A stretch of DNA of 64,000 bases from Opitutaceae bacterium (GCA_003151515.1 PLXS01000030.1:77757-141756); one strand, 5' to 3'; shown: positions 43,409 to 52,610, numbered from the stretch's first letter. The notes: generated by a model from the letters alone, not told the origin. A program made the numbers and translations.

Positions 43409-45726
43409 TAGCGAGGCTGCCGGGCCTTGCGGCGTGCGCGCTTGTCCTCGCGGCGGCGCCAGCCAGGGGATCGCCGCCGCGCGATCTCGACATCCCGGTG
43501 TTCGAGGGCGGCTACGGCATAGGATTCTACAAGGACGCGGCGCGGCGGTTCGAGGCCCTTCGGCCGGGCGTTCGGGTCCACGTGTACGGGGACCCGAGGA
43601 TACAGGACCAACTCAGGATCCGGGTGATCGAGGGAAGCCTGCCGGACGCGGCATGGGTGCCCTACCTCCTTTGGCCGGCGCTCATCCGGGCGGGCAAGGT
43701 GGTGAACCTGGGCGGGTACCTCTCCGGGCCGAACTGGGAGGGGGACTCCAGGTGGATGGACACGTTTCATCCGGGCTCCCTCGACTCCTGGCGGGTCGGG
43801 TCGGGCGTGTACGGGCTTCCTTTCGGCTATTCCTGCTGGAGCATCTTCTACAACCGTGGGCTGTTAAGGGCCCACGGATGGAGGGAACCCCGGACGTGGG
43901 ACGAGTTCTTTGCGCTCTGCGAGCGCATGCGCGCCCGGGGGATCACTCCGCTTAGCCTGCCCGGGACGCGCTGGCTCTACCCCGACGCCTTCTTCAGGGC
44001 AGCGTACCACGGGCTCGCCGGGCCGCGGGGGTGGGCGGCCCTGAATGCGGACGAGCCGGGCTCATGGGACGATCCGATGGTCGTCGAAGGCGCTCGAATC
44101 CTGCGCAGGGTGACCACCGAGGACGTCCAGCCGGGGTGGGAGGGGGACACCGCGCAGGGGGCCGAGCTCCTCTTCCTGCAGGGAGGCGCCGCGATGACCG
44201 TTTCAGGGTCATGGTTCTTCAACGAGATGGCCGGCAAGATCCCGGAGGGGTTCGACGTGGGCACCATGAACTTCCCGGTGTTCCCCGGAGGGCGGGCGGA
44301 CCCCTCGGCGATACAGACGGGAAGCGACTGCTTCTTCGTCTTCAAGACCGGCGACGGGGAGCGCGAGCGCCTGACCGTCGACTTCCTGCGATTCCTGACG
44401 TCGCGCGACCGGGCCGAGGCCTTCGTGAGGGAGAACGACGCGCCGGTCGCCGTAAAGGGGGTTCCGGCCTCCGCGTACTCGGCGCGGATGAGGGAAACGG
44501 CCGCGATGATCGCGGGAGCCAGGGAGGCCTACAACATGCCCCAGGAGATGATGCAGCCGCCGGTGCTGCGGCAGGCCCTCGTGGACGAGACGCGCCGGCT
44601 CATGGAGGGAAGGCTGGAGCCGGAGGAGTACGCGCGGCGGCTCGAGGCGGCGGCGGCCGCCGACAGGGCCCGGCTTGCCGATCCCGGGCATGTCGACTAC
44701 CGGCACACGGCGGCCGCGGCCGCGCTTTTGGCGGCGCTTGCAGCAGTCACGGCGTGGCTTATTGCCGGCAGGCTGAGGGCCGCCCGTCGGCCGGCAGCTT
44801 CGAGGCCCGGGCAGGACGAGGGGGGCTTCGGGAGGCTAAGGGGCCCCATGGCCGCGGGCTTTGTCGGCCCGGCGCTGGCGCTGTACGCGGCGGTCATGCT
44901 TTTGCCCGCGCTTGTCGCCTTCCTCTGGGCGTTCACGCGCTGGGACGGCATCGGGGCCCGGGCTTGGGCGGGACTCTACAACTTCAAGTCCCTGCTCCTC
45001 GAGAGCGACGTCCTGTGGACGGCGCTCGGGAACAACCTCTACCTCATGGTGGTTCCGGCCCTCCTCACGGTGCCGATAGCCCTCCTGCTCGCGGTTCTCA
45101 TCCACCGCGGGGTGTGGGGCGCCAGCGCCTTCCGCGTGGTGATCCTCTTTCCGAACCTACTGGGCGGAATCGCGGCCATCCTGATCTGGCTTAACGCCTA
45201 CCAGCCCCACAGCGGGCTTGTTAACGCGACGCTCTCGGGCCTCGGCTCGGCGCTGCACTGGGACTGGCTGCGGTCCTTCGCAAACTACCCGTGGCTGTCG
45301 GAGCAGCACCTGTACGCGGCGCTGGTGCCGATCTACGTGTGGGTCGGCTGCGGCTTCAACCTGATCCTGTACCTGGCGGCGATGGAGGGGATAGACCCCC
45401 AGCTGTACGAGGCGGCGGAGATCGACGGCGCCCCGGCCTGGATGCAGTTCGCGACGATCACGCTGCCGCTCATCCGCGAGGTGCTGGCGATCTCGGCGGT
45501 ATTCCTAGTCATCGGGGGGCTCAACGCCTTCGAGATGGTCTGGCTTCTCACGTCGCAGGATCCGTCCGCCTCCTCGCAGACCCTCGGGACGCTCCTGGTG
45601 ACGACCATGTTCAAGAACATGGACATCGGCCGGGCGTCGGCCCTGGCCGTCATCCTTTTCGCGCTCGTCCTCGCGGCGAGCGCCGCGGCGCTTCGATGGC
45701 TCAAGGGGGAGCCGGCGGAGGCATGA
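43405..45726 (+). CDS. ABC sugar transporter: solute-binding protein fused to MalF-type permease
   Basis: A 773-residue fusion. Residues 1-22 look like a signal/anchor sequence, and about 23-430 form a family 1 extracellular binding protein (GIGFYKDAARRFEALRPGVRVHVYG, YGLPFGYSCWSIFYNRGLLRAHG, TWDEFFALCERMRARGITPLSL, GAAMTVSGSWFFNEM). A single helix (about 433-456) then crosses the membrane. A MalF-like permease begins near 480 and carries the EAA loop EAAEIDGAPAWMQFATITLP (about 670-690) that contacts the ATPase. The reading frame is unbroken with consistent GC3. The start is GTG overlapping ilvA; no ATPase gene is nearby. Confidence 0.88.
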   Translation: MIARLPGLAACALVLAAAPARGSPPRDLDIPVFEGGYGIGFYKDAARRFEALRPGVRVHVYGDPRIQDQLRIRVIEGSLPDAAWVPYLLWPALIRAGKVVNLGGYLSGPNWEGDSRWMDTFHPGSLDSWRVGSGVYGLPFGYSCWSIFYNRGLLRAHGWREPRTWDEFFALCERMRARGITPLSLPGTRWLYPDAFFRAAYHGLAGPRGWAALNADEPGSWDDPMVVEGARILRRVTTEDVQPGWEGDTAQGAELLFLQGGAAMTVSGSWFFNEMAGKIPEGFDVGTMNFPVFPGGRADPSAIQTGSDCFFVFKTGDGERERLTVDFLRFLTSRDRAEAFVRENDAPVAVKGVPASAYSARMRETAAMIAGAREAYNMPQEMMQPPVLRQALVDETRRLMEGRLEPEEYARRLEAAAAADRARLADPGHVDYRHTAAAAALLAALAAVTAWLIAGRLRAARRPAASRPGQDEGGFGRLRGPMAAGFVGPALALYAAVMLLPALVAFLWAFTRWDGIGARAWAGLYNFKSLLLESDVLWTALGNNLYLMVVPALLTVPIALLLAVLIHRGVWGASAFRVVILFPNLLGGIAAILIWLNAYQPHSGLVNATLSGLGSALHWDWLRSFANYPWLSEQHLYAALVPIYVWVGCGFNLILYLAAMEGIDPQLYEAAEIDGAPAWMQFATITLPLIREVLAISAVFLVIGGLNAFEMVWLLTSQDPSASSQTLGTLLVTTMFKNMDIGRASALAVILFALVLAASAAALRWLKGEPAEA

Positions 45727-46595
45727 CGCGCAAACGGACACGCAGGCCCGGGCCATCAAGCCTGCCGCGGCGAGCGGCGCTGCTCGCGCTGCTTGGGTAC
45801 TCGGCCTGGCTCGTCTTCCCGATGGTCTGGGTCGCATATTCCTCCCTGAAGCAGGACGAGGCCATCTTCCGGCACGCGCTTTCACTTCCGGACCCCGGGG
45901 CCCTCGCCACCGCGAACTACGCGCGCGCGTGGAACCAGGGGCACTTCGGGGAGTACTTCCTGAGCTCCGTCCTGGTGACCGGGGCCTCGGTCTGCCTGAT
46001 CGTCGCCCTGGGCTCGACGGCGGCGTACGCCCTTGCGCGCTTCTCCCACCCGCTCGGGCGCGCCGCATACGGGCTGTTCGTCGCCGGGCTGACGCTGCCG
46101 GCGCAGCTTGCGATCGTCCCCCTCTTCTTCGAGCTGCGTACCGCGGGACTGCTGAACTCCCGCCTGGGCCTGGTCCTCGTCTACACGGCGAACGGGCTTC
46201 CGTTCGCCGTGTTCGTCCTCGCCGGCTTCTTCAGGTCGCTTCCGCGCTCGCTGCACGAGGCGGCGCTTGTCGACGGGTGCGGGGAATTCTCGGCCTTCTG
46301 GAGGGTCCTCCTCCCCCTTGCGCGGCCGGGTATCGTGACGGTGGCGATATTCCAGTTCATCGGGGTCTGGAAGGAGTACTTCTATGCGTTCATGCTTGTC
46401 GGGGGCGACACGACGGGGGCAGCGCGCACGCTGCCCCTTGGCCTCGCCAACCTTTCCATCACGGCCGAGTACCGAACGCAGTACGGCATGCTCTTCGCGG
46501 GGATCATCATCGTTATGGTGCCCATCCTCCTGGTCTACCTGGCCCTTCAGCGCCAGATCGTGCGCGGGATCGCCGCCGGCGCGCTCAAGGGCTGA
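45723..46595 (+). CDS. ABC sugar transporter MalG-type permease
   Basis: Carbohydrate (CUT1) permease of 290 residues with six helices. The ATG overlaps the previous stop (ATGA). Motifs include YALARFSHPLGRAAYGLFVAGLTLPAQLAIVPLFF, a family start loop, and the EAA loop EAALVDGCGEFSAFWRVLLPLARPG. It pairs with the MalF half of the fusion protein to form the channel. The missing ATPase is probably encoded elsewhere, as shared MsmK-type ATPases often are. Confidence 0.92.
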   Translation: MTRKRTRRPGPSSLPRRAALLALLGYSAWLVFPMVWVAYSSLKQDEAIFRHALSLPDPGALATANYARAWNQGHFGEYFLSSVLVTGASVCLIVALGSTAAYALARFSHPLGRAAYGLFVAGLTLPAQLAIVPLFFELRTAGLLNSRLGLVLVYTANGLPFAVFVLAGFFRSLPRSLHEAALVDGCGEFSAFWRVLLPLARPGIVTVAIFQFIGVWKEYFYAFMLVGGDTTGAARTLPLGLANLSITAEYRTQYGMLFAGIIIVMVPILLVYLALQRQIVRGIAAGALKG

Positions 46596-46663
46596 GGCTT
46601 CCCCCGGCCGGCCGAATACGGGTTGTTATTTCGGAAGGAACCCGGCTTCCTTGCCGTTTTCAT

Positions 46664-49600
46664 ATGCTTGGAATGCCAGCCATGGAGAGGTTCCCCCTTT
46701 GCGCCTTGATCCTGGCGCCGGCCCTGTGTGTCACCTCGGCCCTTGGGGCATCGTCAACGGCGGCCAGGAGCCGGTTCCCCGGAAGCATAAGGGAGGTCGC
46801 CGCGTCGGCCGGGGCCGCGATGGCCCCCGCCGTCTCACGCGTATCGCTGAGGCCCGAGGAGGCGTCGGCCCCCATCGCCTTCGAGGTGGCTCTTCGCATG
46901 CGCAACTTCGACGAGCTGCAGCAGCGCATCGCCAGGGGCGAGCAGATCCCCCGCGCCGAGATGGCTGAGCGGTACTTTCCCCTTGCGGCGGATCACGACC
47001 GGCTGGTGCAGTGGCTCAGGGGCAAGGGCATCGAGATCCTGAGGACCGACGAGAACCGGGTGGCCGTCTTCGCCAGGGGACCGGTTTCCGTGGTCGCGCA
47101 GGCCCTCGACGTCACCTTCGCCCGCGTCATCGGGAGGGACGGAGGGGAATACACCTCAGCGATCACCGCACCGAGCCTGCCCGGGGACGTTTCGCCCGCG
47201 GTCCTCGGGATCCACGGCCTTCAGCAGCACATCAGGCAGCGGCCGCTCGCGCTTCCCCGGCAGGTGCGCCCGGACCTGACGGTCACCGTCGGGGGCTATT
47301 ATCCGAGCCAGATAGCCCAGGCCTACAATGCAAACGGCCTGACGGCCACCGGCAGCGGGCAGACGATTGCCATCTATGCCCTGGGGTACCCGATGAGCAG
47401 CGACCTGACGGCCTTCTGGCAGACGGTCGGGGTGTCGCAGTCGCTCTCGAACATCCAGCAGGTCGACGTCGCGGGGGGGCCGGGAGCCTCGCCCGATCCC
47501 GAGATAATTGAGGAGGCGACCCTGGACACGGAGTGGGCCAGCGCCCTTGCGCCCGCGGCGACGATCAGAATTTACGCAGCGAACGAGGCCGATCCCGGCG
47601 AGAACGACGAGATCCTGCAGCAAATATATGCGGACCTGCCGAGCCAGCCGTCGCTCCATCAGCTATGCATCTGCATCGGGGGCGATGAGGCCGAGGACGA
47701 GAGGGACTACCTCATCATCGAGGCGCAATACATGGCCAACCTGGCGAGCGGCGGAGTCTCAGTCTTCGTCGCCTCGGGCGACAACGGGGCCTACGACGAC
47801 CCGATCAATGCTTCCCTTCTCACGGTTACCACCCCGACATCCGACCCCGACGTGACGGGCGTAGGAGGGACAACCCTCGTCCTCTCGGGCGGCACGGTGA
47901 CCTCCGAGACGGCCTGGAGCGGCAGCGGCGGCGGGGAGAGCGTCGTGTTCAGCAGGCCGCCCTGGCAGACGGGGATCGGCGTGCCAGCCGGGGTGACGAG
48001 GCTCGTCCCCGATGTGGCCGCCGCTGCCGACCCCCAAAATGGCGCTTATATCTACAGCACGGCCGTGGCCAATGGCGCGGCGGTCGTGGGCGGGACAAGC
48101 TGGGCCACCCCGGTATGGACCGCGTTCTGCGCGCTCCTGAACCAGGGCCGCAGCACGCCCCTGGGGCTTTTGAACCCCAGAATATACCCGCTTATCGGCT
48201 CCAGTGCGTTCCGCGACATCACGAGCGGTGACAACCGCTTTTACAACGCGGGGGTTGGCTACGACATGTGCACTGGCATCGGCGTCCCGGACATGGCGGC
48301 GCTCTCCACGGCCTCGCTGAGCGCGACCACCACGGTCAACATTCCGGCGCAGCTCGGCAACGTGTTCACGACCGTCGGACAGCCGGCGACCTTCTTTGTC
48401 GTCGCGCAGGGTGCGGCGGATTACTCCTACAGCTGGCAGCGGCTGCCCATCGGCACGTCGACATGGGAGGCCGTGTCGGACAACTCGACGTTCTCGGGCT
48501 CGCTCACGGCGACCCTCGTCGTAAACAACACGACGGCCGCGATGTCGGGGGACGAGTACAGGTGCACCGTCACCTCGGGCTCGCAGAGCGCGACCAGCAC
48601 GCCTCCGGCGACGCTAACGGTGAGCGGATATGGCGTGACCACGATCGCGGGCTGGCCGGGCTCGGTGGGCAGCGCCAACGGGACGGGATGGGAGGCGCGG
48701 TTCGCCTATCCGGGCAGCGTGCGCACCGACTCCGCCGGCAATGTCTACGTCGCGGACTCGTACAACAACACGGTGCGCAAAGTGACGCCCAATGGCGTCG
48801 CGACGACGGTCGGCGGCGTCGCCGGCAAGAGCGGCAACACGAACGGGCCGGTGGCAACGGCGCTGCTCAACGAGACGGCGGGTGCGGCCGTCGACGCCTC
48901 GGGCAACCTCTTCGTCGCCGACAACGGCAATTACGAGATCCGCGAGATCAGCGCCTCGGGCACGGTGACGACGCTGGCCGGGTCTGGGGCCCCTGGCGTG
49001 GTCGACGGGGCGGGCACGGCCGCGAGCTTCTTCGACCCCCAGAACCTGGCGATAGACACGGGCGGCAACCTCTATGTCGCGGACGGCATGGGCAACGTCA
49101 TCCGCAAGGTGACGCCCTCGGGGCAGGTGAGCACGTTCGCCGGGGCCGGGGTGTCCGGCAGGGCGGGGCCTGCCGGCTCGCAGGACGGGACGGGATCCGC
49201 GGCCGAATTCAACGACCCGACGGGGATCGCAGTCGACGTGAGGGGGAACCTGTACGTCGCGGACGCGGTGAACGACACGATCCGCATGATCAATCCGGCG
49301 GGAGTCGTGACGACGCTTGCGGGTTCGCCCGGGCTCAGCGGGAGCGCGGACGGGTCGGGACCGGCCGCGAGGTTCAGCAACCCTGCGGGCGTCGGTGTCG
49401 ACGCCGTAGGCAACGTCTACGTGGCCGACAACGGCAACAACACGATCCGCATGATCACGCCCGAGGGGGTCGTGACTACGCTCGCCGGCTCGGCGGGCAG
49501 CGAGGAGAACATCGACGGCCTCCCGGGCAACGCGCGGTTCGCGGGCCCCGGGGACGTGACGATCGACAACTCGGGCATCATCTACGTGGCGGACTCGCAG

Positions 49601-51028
49601 AACATGACCATCCGGCGGATCATCCCCGCCTCGTCGGCGACGCTCGGAATCTCGACGCAGCCGGAGAGCGCGGCGGTCAATCTGGGCTCGATGGTTGTCT
49701 TCGCCGTGGGGCCCGCCGGATACGCGCCGTTCAGCTACCAGTGGTACTTCAACGGGGGCGCCGTCATCGGGGCGACGGGGCCCTCCTACACGCTGGACAA
49801 CGTGCAGACGGCCGATGCGGGCTCCTACACCGTGATTGTCTCCAACGCGTCTGGCTCGGTGACGAGTTCCCCGGCCGTCCTCACCGTCAACGTGCCGGCG
49901 GGCGACCCGCAGATCTCGGCGCAGCCGCAGGGGGGAACGCTCACGGCCGGCGGCAGCGTCGGGCTCTCGGTGTCGGTGACAGGCAACGGGCCCTTCAGCT
50001 ACCAATGGTACGTGAACGGCGGGGCGATCGCGGGCGCCACGGCGCCCACGTACAATGCGACGACGATAGGGAGCTACACGCTCGCGGTCAGCAACGCCGC
50101 GGCGACGGTGACCAGCGACGCCGCGGTCGTCACCTCGGGAAGCCGCCTGATCAACATCTCGACGCGGGCCCTCGTCGGGACGGGAGGGAACATCACGATC
50201 GCCGGAATCTACATCGACGGGCCGTCGAGCGAATACAAGCAGCTCGTGATCCGCGGCGTCGGGCCCACGCTCTCGCAGTTCAATGTGTCCGGCGCCCTGT
50301 CGGCTACGACCATCTCCGTGTTCGACACGAGCGGCAACGTGATCGTCTCCAACACGGGCTGGGGCAACGCCCCGGTCGCGGGCAACTCGAGCGTCGAGGC
50401 GGCCTTCGAGCAGGCCACAGCCAACAGCATGAGAGCGGTCGGAGCCTTCGCGCTGCCGGCGGGCAGCGCCGACAGCGCCCTGGTGGCGGACCTGCCGCGG
50501 GGCAGCTACACGGTGCAGATGACGGGGGTCGGCGACGCTACCGGCGTCGGGCTCGTCGAGGTCTACGAGGCCAACACGTCGGATCCCGCGGTGATGACGG
50601 ACATCTCGACGCGCGCCCAGGTGGGAACCGGCTCGAACACACTCATCGCCGGGTTCGTCGTGACCGGCACGCAGCCGGCGACGGTGCTCGTGAGGGGCGA
50701 CGGCCCGGCGCTCAAGGCGGTTCCCTTCAGCGTCCCTGGGACCCTCGCCCAGCCGGTCGTAAGCGTGTATGACGGCAATTCGATGCTGATCGCGAGCAAC
50801 CAGGGATGGGCCAACAACCCCAAGGCGGGAGGCTCGACGGTCGCCGCGTCGTTCCGCGCGGCGACGGCGGCGGACTTCAGCTCCGCGGGGGCGTTCCCCC
50901 TTGCAAGCGGCTCGCTCGATTCCGCGCTCGTCCTGACGCTGCCTCCTGGGGCCTATTCCGCCTGGATCACGTCCGCGGACGGCACGCTGGGGGTCGCCCT
51001 GGCCGAGGTGTACCAACTCGAGCCCTGA
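46664..51028 (+). CDS. Secreted sedolisin (S53) protease with NHL, Ig-like and duplicated C-terminal domains
   Basis: Serine-carboxyl protease, 1454 residues from ATG 46664. A signal peptide (ERFPLCALILAPALCVTSALG) precedes a pro-kumamolisin domain. The catalytic domain shows Glu284 and Asp288 (EEATLDTEW), oxyanion Asp373 (ASGDNGAY), Ser479 (GGTSWATPVW) and the calcium-site region DITSGDNRFYNAGVGYDMCTGIG. Then come an Ig-like domain (about 559-656), NHL repeats (about 666-987), two Ig-like domains (about 993-1159) and two related C-terminal domains (about 1161-1309 and 1311-1454) beginning INISTRALVGTG and DISTRAQVGTG. The track's start at 45929 lies in malG. Confidence 0.9.
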   Translation: MLGMPAMERFPLCALILAPALCVTSALGASSTAARSRFPGSIREVAASAGAAMAPAVSRVSLRPEEASAPIAFEVALRMRNFDELQQRIARGEQIPRAEMAERYFPLAADHDRLVQWLRGKGIEILRTDENRVAVFARGPVSVVAQALDVTFARVIGRDGGEYTSAITAPSLPGDVSPAVLGIHGLQQHIRQRPLALPRQVRPDLTVTVGGYYPSQIAQAYNANGLTATGSGQTIAIYALGYPMSSDLTAFWQTVGVSQSLSNIQQVDVAGGPGASPDPEIIEEATLDTEWASALAPAATIRIYAANEADPGENDEILQQIYADLPSQPSLHQLCICIGGDEAEDERDYLIIEAQYMANLASGGVSVFVASGDNGAYDDPINASLLTVTTPTSDPDVTGVGGTTLVLSGGTVTSETAWSGSGGGESVVFSRPPWQTGIGVPAGVTRLVPDVAAAADPQNGAYIYSTAVANGAAVVGGTSWATPVWTAFCALLNQGRSTPLGLLNPRIYPLIGSSAFRDITSGDNRFYNAGVGYDMCTGIGVPDMAALSTASLSATTTVNIPAQLGNVFTTVGQPATFFVVAQGAADYSYSWQRLPIGTSTWEAVSDNSTFSGSLTATLVVNNTTAAMSGDEYRCTVTSGSQSATSTPPATLTVSGYGVTTIAGWPGSVGSANGTGWEARFAYPGSVRTDSAGNVYVADSYNNTVRKVTPNGVATTVGGVAGKSGNTNGPVATALLNETAGAAVDASGNLFVADNGNYEIREISASGTVTTLAGSGAPGVVDGAGTAASFFDPQNLAIDTGGNLYVADGMGNVIRKVTPSGQVSTFAGAGVSGRAGPAGSQDGTGSAAEFNDPTGIAVDVRGNLYVADAVNDTIRMINPAGVVTTLAGSPGLSGSADGSGPAARFSNPAGVGVDAVGNVYVADNGNNTIRMITPEGVVTTLAGSAGSEENIDGLPGNARFAGPGDVTIDNSGIIYVADSQNMTIRRIIPASSATLGISTQPESAAVNLGSMVVFAVGPAGYAPFSYQWYFNGGAVIGATGPSYTLDNVQTADAGSYTVIVSNASGSVTSSPAVLTVNVPAGDPQISAQPQGGTLTAGGSVGLSVSVTGNGPFSYQWYVNGGAIAGATAPTYNATTIGSYTLAVSNAAATVTSDAAVVTSGSRLINISTRALVGTGGNITIAGIYIDGPSSEYKQLVIRGVGPTLSQFNVSGALSATTISVFDTSGNVIVSNTGWGNAPVAGNSSVEAAFEQATANSMRAVGAFALPAGSADSALVADLPRGSYTVQMTGVGDATGVGLVEVYEANTSDPAVMTDISTRAQVGTGSNTLIAGFVVTGTQPATVLVRGDGPALKAVPFSVPGTLAQPVVSVYDGNSMLIASNQGWANNPKAGGSTVAASFRAATAADFSSAGAFPLASGSLDSALVLTLPPGAYSAWITSADGTLGVALAEVYQLEP
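48718..49626 (+). repeat. NHL/beta-propeller repeats in the sedolisin gene
   Basis: At least six units of about 55-60 residues repeat the pattern GN-(V/L)-YVAD-x-x-NT-(I/V)-R-K/M-(I/V)-x-P-x-G-x-V-(T/S)-T-(L/F)-AG. Examples are SAGNVYVADSYNNTVRKVTP, GGNLYVADGMGNVIRKVTP and VGNVYVADNGNNTIRMITP. These would form a six-bladed propeller for binding. The repeats are diverged at DNA level, so recent expansion is not evident. Confidence 0.8.
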
Positions 51029-51051
51029 GGGGCGGATCCCCGGGCATCCCC

Positions 51052-52002
51052 ATGAACGAGCCTACCCTTGAGCTTATCCGGGAAGCGCACGCGAGGATCC
51101 GCGGCCACATCCGCAGGACGCCCGTCCTCACCAGCGGCCGCCTGGACGGGCTCTGCGGAACCCGCCTCTTCTTCAAGTGCGAGAACTTCCAGAAGACCGG
51201 GGCCTTCAAGGCGCGCGGGGCCCTGAACGCGGTCCTGTCTCTCCCTGATTCCGAGGCGGCCAGGGGCGTCGCGACGCACTCGTCGGGCAACCACGCGGCC
51301 GCGCTCGCCTGGGCAGCGGGGCTGCGGGGAATACCGGCGACCGTCGTCATGCCTCGCACGGCGAGCCCCTTCAAGGTGGCGGCCGTCAAGCGCTACGGGG
51401 CAAGGGTCGTGTTCTGCGAGCCGACCCACAAGGCCCGGGAGGAGGCCGCGCAGCGGGTCGTCGCGCAGACGGGGGCGACGCTCGTGCACCCCTTCGACGA
51501 CCCCAGGGTGATCGCGGGACAGGGGACGGCGGCCCTCGAGCTCCTGGAGGACCTGCCGGACCTTGACGCGGTCGCGTGCCCGGTCGGGGGCGGAGGCCTG
51601 CTTTCGGGCACGGCGATAGTCGCCAGGGCCGTCAGGCCCGGGATGCGCGTCCTGGCCGGCGAGCCCGAGGGGGCCGCCGACGCGAGCCTGTCCATGGCGG
51701 CGGGGCGGAGGAGCCCCGTGGACAAGCCATCGAGCATCGCCGAAGGACTGCTTGCCACGATCGGCCTGCTGACCTTCCCGATCATTCGGCGAGAGGTCGA
51801 GAGAATCGCCACCGTCTCGGACGAGGAGATCCGCGCGGCCGTGCGCCTGCTCCTCGAGGTCATGAAGATCGCAGTCGAGCCGTCGGGGGCCGTGGGCTAC
51901 GCGGCCGTCGCGTCGGGCAGGCTTTCCGTGTCCGGCGCGCGGGTCGGGGTCATCCTTTCCGGAGGCAACATCGACCTCGACCGCGCGCCCTGGGCCAGGT
52001 AG
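51052..52002 (+). CDS. Serine racemase/threonine-serine dehydratase-like PLP enzyme
   Basis: PLP fold-type II enzyme of 316 residues without an ACT domain. The Schiff-base Lys is in GAFKARGALNAV (Lys53), the following motif THSSGNHAAALAWAA resembles serine racemase, whose second Ser in SSGNH re-protonates the substrate, then HPFDDPRVIAGQGTAALEL and PVGGGGLLSGTA. It could be a serine/threonine dehydratase or racemase. The ATG at 51052 is chosen over the ORF start inside the sedolisin gene. It is a diverged paralogue of the enzyme at 42200. Confidence 0.88.
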   Translation: MNEPTLELIREAHARIRGHIRRTPVLTSGRLDGLCGTRLFFKCENFQKTGAFKARGALNAVLSLPDSEAARGVATHSSGNHAAALAWAAGLRGIPATVVMPRTASPFKVAAVKRYGARVVFCEPTHKAREEAAQRVVAQTGATLVHPFDDPRVIAGQGTAALELLEDLPDLDAVACPVGGGGLLSGTAIVARAVRPGMRVLAGEPEGAADASLSMAAGRRSPVDKPSSIAEGLLATIGLLTFPIIRREVERIATVSDEEIRAAVRLLLEVMKIAVEPSGAVGYAAVASGRLSVSGARVGVILSGGNIDLDRAPWAR

Positions 52003-52019
52003 CGCCCCGGGGCGCCCGT

Positions 52020-52610
52020 TCAGCCCCCGGTGGCCTCGGCGACCAGCGCGGCGACCGCGGCCGGCAGGCTCAGGCCCCGGGCGAGCTCCTGGGCGCGGGG
52101 GCTCATCTTGCGCCAGGTCTTCCTAAGGATGTCCACGAACTTCCCCCGGGGATACGCCGAGTGCTGCGCGGCGAAGGCGCTGATCTCGCTCTCGAGGAAA
52201 ACGAGGACTGCCGCGTCCTCGAGGGCCTGCGTGCCCGGGTTGGTCTTAAGGCCGCTCTTCGAGATCCAGGTCGCCGCGTCGGCCGCCTCGGCCTCGGGCA
52301 CCCCCGCCTCAAGGAGCAGCGCCCGGGCGCGCCCGGCCTGCCTCGAGTAGAGCGACCGGCGCCAGGCGAGGTAGCCCGCCCGGCCCTCGGGGAACGAGGT
52401 CCTCGGCACCTGCCATCGCTCAAGGTGCTGGCAGCGGGCCGCGAGGAGGAGCACGGGCCCGGCCCCGGGGACCATGCGCGAGACCCAGCGCTCCATGCGC
52501 TCGGCGTAGGCGAGCTCGGCCGGGAGGCCGTCGGGCGTCCTGCCGGGGTCGGCGCCGTGGGCCGCGTCGATGAGGGCCCGGGCGCGCTGGTAGGCGTCCG
52601 GCGCGCTCAC
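52020..52610 (-). CDS. DUF4202 family protein
   Basis: A 196-residue soluble protein. The features I associate with DUF4202 are the early RARALIDAAHGADP, ELAYAERMERWVSRM, LLLAARCQHLERWQVPR, GRAGYLAWRRSLYSRQAGRA and EDAAVLVFLESEISAFAA. The His/Trp-rich core resembles HD-like helical domains, but no catalytic role is known. Its GTG start (52610) overlaps the stop of the upstream DUF2007 gene (GTGA). Confidence 0.82.
   Translation of the reverse strand: MSAPDAYQRARALIDAAHGADPGRTPDGLPAELAYAERMERWVSRMVPGAGPVLLLAARCQHLERWQVPRTSFPEGRAGYLAWRRSLYSRQAGRARALLLEAGVPEAEAADAATWISKSGLKTNPGTQALEDAAVLVFLESEISAFAAQHSAYPRGKFVDILRKTWRKMSPRAQELARGLSLPAAVAALVAEATGG

Noticed and set aside
46640-46660. Hairpin AAGGAA-CCCGGC-TTCCTT as a terminator between malG and the sedolisin gene
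   Set aside because: The stem is only six A/T-rich base pairs and the following T-run is not continuous; it may instead be part of the sedolisin leader.
48268-51016. Long ORFs of 834 (+) and 800 (-) residues inside the sedolisin gene
   Set aside because: Both are Arg/Gly/His-rich shadow frames produced by the strong GC3 bias of the real gene and have no recognisable domains.
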